Source of the DNA: CAZFHZ01 sp964519015
GTDB lineage: Bacteria > Blakebacterota > Blakebacteria > Blakebacterales > CAYUVJ01
Length of the DNA: 10,505 nucleotides
Reading direction: 5' to 3'
Assembly (NCBI GenBank): GCA_964519015.1
Contig: CAZFHZ010000107.1
Coordinates: 1 to 10,505 of the forward strand
Shown here piece by piece: positions 6,125 through 10,505 of this stretch; position 1 is the stretch's first letter, and the number at the start of each line of letters is the position of its first letter. The position numbers were made by a program, and so were the translations under genes. Under the pieces are notes generated by a model. That model was not told the origin of the DNA and made no database searches. It saw only the letters and a program-made list of their open reading frames with translations.

Positions 6125-7321
6125 TCACGCCTCCTCGGTGCCGATCCGGCGCGCCCCGTCGGCGGTGTCCAGGTGGTGACAGACCGGCCGATGTCCGAAG
6201 CGGTGACCGAAGTCGGCCGCCACCCGCTCGGCCAGCGCGGCCTCGCACCCGCTCCGGTGGAGCACCACGCAGCAGCCCCCGAAGCCAGCGCCGGTCAGAC
6301 GCGCCCCCAGCACCCCCTCCACCCGGGCCGCGCTCTCGACGATCGTATCCAGCTCGGGCAGGGAGACCTCGTAGTCCCGGGCCAGCGAGGAGTGGCAATC
6401 GTACATCAGCCGGCCGAAGGCCGCCTCGTCCCCCAGCACCAGCGCGGTCACCCCCTGGGGGACGCGGGCGATGGCGCCGACAACGTGGCGCACCCGCTGG
6501 CGCAGCGGATCGGGCAGGAGGTCCTCGAGTTCCTCGAACAGGGCCGGGGAAAGTTCACGCAGGGAAGCCAGGGGCCCGGCCGCTTTCCGCAGGATGCCCA
6601 GGGCGGTGTCGATCTCGGCCCGCCGCCGGGCGTAGGCGCCGTCGGCCAGTCGCCTCGGGACACCGGAATCGACCACGGTCAGCCGGACCCCGGCCGGCAG
6701 CGGCACCGGCCGCCAGGAGAGGTCGCGGCAGTCGAGCAGGAGGGCGTGCCCCGACCGGCCGAGGAAGGATGCGAACTGGTCCATGATACCGCAGGGGACC
6801 CCGGCCCAGAGGTTCTCCGCCCGCCGGCAGAGCGCGGCCGCCTCCAGCGGCGGCGGACCAGAGGTCACCAGGGCGGTGTAGAGGGCCGCCTCCAGCGCGG
6901 CCGAGGAGGAGAGCCCGGCGCCGATCGGCACGTTGCTGGAGACCGCCAGCCGTCCCGCGGGCACCGGCAGGCCGGCCCGGTGCACTTCGATGAGCACCCC
7001 CAGGGCGTAGCGCCGCCAGTGCTGCGGTCCTTCACGGGTGAGGGAGGTGAAGTCCGCCGGCGAGGCGGCCAGCGGTTCGAGGGCGCCGACTTCCACCTCG
7101 AAGGCATCGGCCAGGTCGAGGCTGTGCAGCCGGAGCCGGTTCCCTCCGGCGGGCTCGAAGGCGCAGGCGCAGTAGCGGTCCACCGCGGCCGGGAGCACGA
7201 ACCCCTGGTTGTAGTCGGTGTGCTCCCCCATCAGGTTGATCCGTCCCGGGGCCAGGGCGGTCCAGGCGCGCCCCGGGAGAGCGCTCGCCACTCGTGAAGC
7301 CGCGCCGCCGGCCGTGCTCAC
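6125..7321 (-). CDS. galK: Galactokinase
   Basis: This 398-residue GHMP-superfamily kinase phosphorylates alpha-D-galactose at C1 using ATP, the first committed step of the Leloir pathway. All three family motifs are complete: the galactokinase-specific PGRINLMGEHTDYN (25-38, holding the catalytic Arg27 and the sugar-binding Glu33, His34 and Asp36), the ATP loop PIGAGLSSSAA (132-142), the catalytic base Asp181 in GIMDQF, and TGAGFGGC (343-350). Near the C-terminus, DYEVSLPELD is also typical of GalK. The GTG start overlaps the helicase stop codon (GTGA, 4 nt), puts the usual ~25 residues before PGRIN, and has a G-rich segment a few bases upstream. No galT, galE, transporter or regulator is in the window, so galK is probably carried in a mixed operon. 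A closely related sugar-1-kinase (for example GalNAc) cannot be fully excluded, but the signature favours galactose. Confidence 0.94.
   Translation of the reverse strand: MSTAGGAASRVASALPGRAWTALAPGRINLMGEHTDYNQGFVLPAAVDRYCACAFEPAGGNRLRLHSLDLADAFEVEVGALEPLAASPADFTSLTREGPQHWRRYALGVLIEVHRAGLPVPAGRLAVSSNVPIGAGLSSSAALEAALYTALVTSGPPPLEAAALCRRAENLWAGVPCGIMDQFASFLGRSGHALLLDCRDLSWRPVPLPAGVRLTVVDSGVPRRLADGAYARRRAEIDTALGILRKAAGPLASLRELSPALFEELEDLLPDPLRQRVRHVVGAIARVPQGVTALVLGDEAAFGRLMYDCHSSLARDYEVSLPELDTIVESAARVEGVLGARLTGAGFGGCCVVLHRSGCEAALAERVAADFGHRFGHRPVCHHLDTADGARRIGTEEA
6130..6135 (-). promoter_or_regulatory. Strong Shine-Dalgarno of hyuA inside the end of galK
   Basis: AGGAGG, 9 nt before the hyuA ATG at 6120. 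It lies within the last sense codons (Glu-Glu-Ala) of galK. It is the best ribosome site in the window, suggesting hyuA is translated efficiently on its own. Confidence 0.75.
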
Positions 7322-9876
7322 CGCTGCCCCCCCGGAGGGGAGAAGTAGTCGGCCACCGTCCGTCGCACCTCCGTCTCGGCCAGCACCTCCGGCTCCCCCC
7401 AGTCGAGGGAGGCCAGGAAGGTGCGGCCGTACGCCTTCCGCAGGATACGCGGATCGAGCACGATGGCAACGCCCCGGTCGCCCCGGTGGCGGATGAGCCG
7501 GCCCATCCCCTGCTTGAACTTCAGGACGGCCATCGGCACGAGCAGCCCGGTGAAGGCGTTCCCCCCCTCCCGCTCCAGCCGTTCCGCGCGCGCCTGCAGC
7601 ACCGGCTCGGTCGGTACCCGGAAGGGGAGCCGGGCCAGGGCGAGCAGGCTGAGCGCCTCCCCCCGCACGTCGATCCCCTCCCAGAAGGAGTCGGTGGCCA
7701 GCAGGGCCTCCCCGGCGCCCACCCGCAACGCGGTCAGCAGGTCGGTCCGGGGGGCTTCCCCCTGCCGGCGGACCCGGATCCCCTGCCGGGCCAGCACCGG
7801 CGCCAGCCGGTCGTGGAGGCGGCGCAACGCGGTGTAGGAGGTCATCAGCACCAGGCTGCGTCCCCCTGAGGCGGCGATCACCTCCTCCAGCAGGGCGGCG
7901 GTCCGGGCTTCGTGCTCCGGTTCGGTCGGCTCGGGGAAGTCACTCGGGATCAGGAAGCGGACCTGGCGGCGGTGGTCGAAGGGGGAGGGGAGCACACCGG
8001 TGACCAGCCGTCCCCGTTCCAGCCGGTCGAGTCCGAGCTGCTCCTCGATGAAGTCGAAGGAGCCCCCCACGGCCAGGGTGGCGCTGGTCAGCAAGGCGCC
8101 CTGCACGGCTCCGAAGGCGGTTCGGGCCAGCAGGGGCCCGACCTCGATCGGGGCGGCGGCCAGGGTGAGCCGGGGGCCGCCCCGACCGGCCGGTTCCGCT
8201 TCCAGCCAGCGCACGGTGGCGGCCGCCTCCTCATCCTCCGGTTCGGCGAAGCGGCCGAGCCCGGAGGCCACCTCAGCCAGACGGGAGGTCACCGCGGCCA
8301 CGTCCACCAGCGGGGACTCCAGTTCGGCGCGGTGGCTCTCGCGGAGCGGTTCCAGATCCCGCAGCAGGCGCTCGAGGGCGCCGGTGAGGGTCTCCAGCTC
8401 GCCCCGCAGCCGCCGGCACCTCTCCCGCCCCTCTCCCTCCCAGAGCGGGTCGGCGAGTACTTCCTCGGTCAGGCGCACCCGCCGCTCCTCGCTCCCGGGG
8501 AGCACCAGCGCCTCGGCTATCTGCCCCAGTGCGGTGAAGTGCTCGGGGAGGAGCCGGGCCGCTTCGACCTGGGCGGGGCGCACCTCTTCGAGCAGGCGCT
8601 GGAGCGCCCGGGCGGCCGCCGGTTCGTGCGGGGCGAGCGGTTCCAGGTGGCGGGCCAGCAGCGGGAGCAGGCCGCGGGTGCTGCGCCGCCGGTGCTGGAG
8701 CCGGCCGAGCTGCCGCCCCAGTCCGAGCGAGGAGATGCGCAGCCCGAAGTGGTCGGTGGCCACCTCCTCCACGTGATGGGCCTCGTCGATGATCAGGTGG
8801 CGGTAGGAGGGGAGCACCGCGGCGGCTGAAGCGGCCTCTTCCCCCAGCACCCCGCGCAGGGCGAGGTCGGCGAAGAGGAGGTGGTGGTTGACCACCAGCA
8901 GGTCGGCCGAGGCGGCGCGCCGCCGGGCCCGGTAGAAGGGGCAGTCGTTGTAGAAGGCGCAGCGCGAGCGGGTGCAGTCGTCCGCCTCGGTGGCGATCTC
9001 CTCCCACTCCCGGGCCGTGGGGGGGACGCTTCTGTCGGCCAGCGATCCGTCGGCGCTGGTGAAGGCCCACTCGGCCAGTTCCCTCAGGGCCCCCGCCTCG
9101 GCCTCGGTGTCGGCGAAGAGGTCGGGTTCGGCCCGGATCTCGTCGGCCTTGCGCAGGCAGGCGTAGTTGCGCCGTCCCTTCACCAGCACCGCCCGGAAGT
9201 CGAGTCCGGCCCGGGCCAGCACCGGCAGGTCGCTCCCCAGGAGCTGTTCCTGGAGGTTGATGGTGTTGGTGGAGACGGTGACGCGGCGGCGGTTGCGCAC
9301 CGCCCAGAGCAGGGCTGGGACCAGGTAGGCCAGGCTCTTGCCGACCCCGGTGCCGGCCTCGACGACCACCACCCGCCCCTCGTTGAAGGCGCCGGCGGCG
9401 GCCAGGGCCATCTCCGCCTGGGCGGGGCGGGGCTCCCAGCCCGGCAGCACGCGGGCGAGCGGTCCTTCCGGGGCGAAGAAGGCGGCCACCTCGTCCAGGT
9501 CGAGTCCGGCCTCCGGTTCGGGGCGGGCCGGTTCGGCGACCACGTAGAGGGCGCCGCAGTCGTTGTCGGTGATGGCGAAGCCGATGCCGTCGGAGCCCAG
9601 CCGGGCGGCGATAGCCAGGTCGGCCTCGGAGGGCTCCAGGCCCCCCGAAGGATGGTTGTGGATGACCAGATCACCGGCCCGGGCGGCCTGGGCCAGGGCC
9701 GGGACCGCCTCCTGGTTGCCGCGGGCGGTCACTTCCACCTCGACCAGGCGACCGTCGGGACCGCAACGCCCGACGAAGAAGACCTCCCGCCCGCCGGCGG
9801 CCTGAATCTCGGCGGCGATGGCTGCGGCCGTTCGCTCGTCCAGCCAGCCGGAGAGCGCTCGGGCGGCTCCGCGCAT
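7318..9876 (-). CDS. JAB/MPN+ (RadC-like) domain fused to DinG/XPD-family Fe-S DNA helicase
   Basis: The product is 852 residues. Residues ~1-115 form a JAB/MPN+ metal-hydrolase domain of the RadC type: Glu31 in GREVFFVG, HNHPSG with His73 and His75, then Ser83 and Asp86, the full JAMM zinc set. From ~145 follows a DinG-like superfamily 2 helicase: Walker A GTGVGK (175-180), four Fe-S cysteines (240, 301, 306, 312), DEAH (364-367), ATDSFWEGID, and motif VI QGMGRLIR (789-796). DinG/XPD helicases unwind 5'-3' and resolve D-loops, R-loops, G-quadruplexes or protein blocks; E. coli DinG lacks a JAB domain. Better-known DinG fusions carry a DEDD exonuclease instead. The ATG at 9876 overlaps the upstream stop (TGATG) and is required for the whole JAB domain; the frame remains open upstream but those codons overlap the protease gene out of frame. 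Function in replication or repair is inferred; what the JAB domain cleaves is unknown. Confidence 0.93.
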   Translation of the reverse strand: MRGAARALSGWLDERTAAAIAAEIQAAGGREVFFVGRCGPDGRLVEVEVTARGNQEAVPALAQAARAGDLVIHNHPSGGLEPSEADLAIAARLGSDGIGFAITDNDCGALYVVAEPARPEPEAGLDLDEVAAFFAPEGPLARVLPGWEPRPAQAEMALAAAGAFNEGRVVVVEAGTGVGKSLAYLVPALLWAVRNRRRVTVSTNTINLQEQLLGSDLPVLARAGLDFRAVLVKGRRNYACLRKADEIRAEPDLFADTEAEAGALRELAEWAFTSADGSLADRSVPPTAREWEEIATEADDCTRSRCAFYNDCPFYRARRRAASADLLVVNHHLLFADLALRGVLGEEAASAAAVLPSYRHLIIDEAHHVEEVATDHFGLRISSLGLGRQLGRLQHRRRSTRGLLPLLARHLEPLAPHEPAAARALQRLLEEVRPAQVEAARLLPEHFTALGQIAEALVLPGSEERRVRLTEEVLADPLWEGEGRERCRRLRGELETLTGALERLLRDLEPLRESHRAELESPLVDVAAVTSRLAEVASGLGRFAEPEDEEAAATVRWLEAEPAGRGGPRLTLAAAPIEVGPLLARTAFGAVQGALLTSATLAVGGSFDFIEEQLGLDRLERGRLVTGVLPSPFDHRRQVRFLIPSDFPEPTEPEHEARTAALLEEVIAASGGRSLVLMTSYTALRRLHDRLAPVLARQGIRVRRQGEAPRTDLLTALRVGAGEALLATDSFWEGIDVRGEALSLLALARLPFRVPTEPVLQARAERLEREGGNAFTGLLVPMAVLKFKQGMGRLIRHRGDRGVAIVLDPRILRKAYGRTFLASLDWGEPEVLAETEVRRTVADYFSPPGGQR

Positions 9877-10505
9877 CAGAGCCGGCCGCCCCACAGGGGG
9901 GCGCGCAGCCGGCCGTCGCGACGCCGCCGGTCGGGTTCCCGCTCCAGCTCCAGGACCGGGCCGAACCGGGCTATCCACTCCTCGAAGGCGCGGTAGTTCG
10001 GGCAGCGTCGTTCCATGTGGCGCCAGAAGCGGGGCGAGTGCTCGAAGACTTCCAGGTGGGTCAGCTCGTGGAGGATGACGTAATCGATCACCCGCGGGGG
10101 GGCCATGACGAGCCGCCAGTTGAAGGTCAGGGTCCGCGTGTCGCTGCACAGCCCCCAGGCGCTCCGCAGGGTGCGGACGATGATCCGCCGGTAGCGCCGG
10201 CCGATCCGCCAGGCCAGTTCCTCGACCCGCGCGTGGATATGACGGCTGGCCTGCCGGCGGTACCACTCCCGCACCACCTCGGCCGGCTCCAGGTCCCGGC
10301 CGACCGGGAGGGTCAGTTCGATCCGGTCATCCCGCCGGAGCACCTGCACCTGCTCCACCGCGCGGCGGCGGATGCTCAACCGGTGAGGGCGGCCCAGAAA
10401 GAGGAGACGGCGGCCGGAGCGGATGGGGCGGCGGGGGAAGGCGTCATCGACCGGGGCGATCTCGGCCAGGCTCTCCCGCAGCCACTCCTCCTTCTGGCGG
10501 ATGAA
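9876..10505 (-). CDS. YgjP/DUF45-type zinc metalloprotease (SprT/WSS1-like), 5' end beyond window
   Basis: The frame is open to the right edge, so the 209 visible residues lack roughly the first 20-40. The part upstream of the TTG at 10379 also reads as family sequence (a KEEWLRESL helix, then LLFLGRPHRLSIRR), so that TTG is not the start. The catalytic core is WGLCSD, then FNWRLVMAPP, then VILHELTHL with the zinc-binding HELTH and a third ligand His six residues later in EHSPRFW. These are the marks of the YgjP family, small gluzincin-clan metallopeptidases structurally close to WSS1/SprT. Length approaches the usual ~230-250 residues. The C-terminus ends in an Arg-rich tail (EPDRRRRDGRLRAP), which could contact nucleic acid. 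Its stop overlaps the helicase start by one base, implying coupled translation and possibly a joint role. A YgjP substrate has not been firmly established, as far as I know. Confidence 0.9.
   Translation of the reverse strand, partial: FIRQKEEWLRESLAEIAPVDDAFPRRPIRSGRRLLFLGRPHRLSIRRRAVEQVQVLRRDDRIELTLPVGRDLEPAEVVREWYRRQASRHIHARVEELAWRIGRRYRRIIVRTLRSAWGLCSDTRTLTFNWRLVMAPPRVIDYVILHELTHLEVFEHSPRFWRHMERRCPNYRAFEEWIARFGPVLELEREPDRRRRDGRLRAPLWGGRL

Noticed and set aside
8881..9996. 371-codon plus-strand frame antisense to the helicase
   Set aside because: Mirror of the helicase codons; Gly/Val/His-rich with no recognisable domain.
9877..10266. Longer start for the JAB-DinG protein upstream of 9876
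   Set aside because: Those codons overlap the YgjP protease gene out of frame and read as Arg/Pro/Ala low complexity; the JAB fold begins right after the ATG at 9876.
10377..10379. TTG at 10379 as the start of the YgjP-type protease
   Set aside because: The frame stays open to the window edge, and the residues before the TTG (KEEWLRESL, then LLFLGRPHRL) are themselves typical of the family, so the gene starts beyond the window.

Overview
This is a dense, very GC-rich stretch of bacterial chromosome (about 70% G+C by eye). Every supported gene lies on the minus strand, so the region reads from right (10505) to left (1). It looks like one long co-transcribed block running off both edges. The largest intergenic gap is 35 bp, several neighbours overlap or nearly touch (TGATG, GTGA), and no internal promoter, terminator, RNA gene, IS element or CRISPR array could be supported. 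No stretch above 300 bases lacks a gene. I cannot assign the organism; a GC-rich, free-living bacterium fits, and beyond that would be guesswork.

Right part (7318-10505): the 3' portion of a YgjP/DUF45 (SprT/WSS1-like) zinc metalloprotease gene, coupled by a 1-nt overlap to an unusual DinG/XPD-type Fe-S helicase. The helicase carries an N-terminal JAB/MPN+ (RadC-like) metal-hydrolase domain with an intact HxH...SxxD motif. The two genes put a WSS1-like protease, a JAMM domain and an XPD-family helicase side by side. This could be a DNA-protein-crosslink or replication-repair module, but that is inference.

Middle (4024-7321): galactokinase (galK), overlapping the helicase gene by 4 nt and with no other Leloir-pathway gene in view, then hyuA, the ATPase-like subunit of an ATP-dependent hydantoinase/oxoprolinase-type enzyme, with a strong AGGAGG ribosome site inside the end of galK.

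Left part (1-3988): a PLP-dependent Cys/Met-metabolism enzyme (methionine gamma-lyase / cystathionine gamma-lyase type), a PfkB-fold protein whose usual catalytic Asp is Gly, then hyuB, the partner subunit of hyuA. After a 29-bp gap come the first 18 codons of what looks like carA, the glutamine-hydrolysing subunit of carbamoyl-phosphate synthase.

The most notable points are the JAB-DinG fusion beside a WSS1-like protease, the PfkB-fold protein lacking its catalytic base, and the hyuA/hyuB pair split by an amino-acid lyase and that PfkB protein. The last suggests a dedicated catabolic or salvage pathway of unknown substrate.
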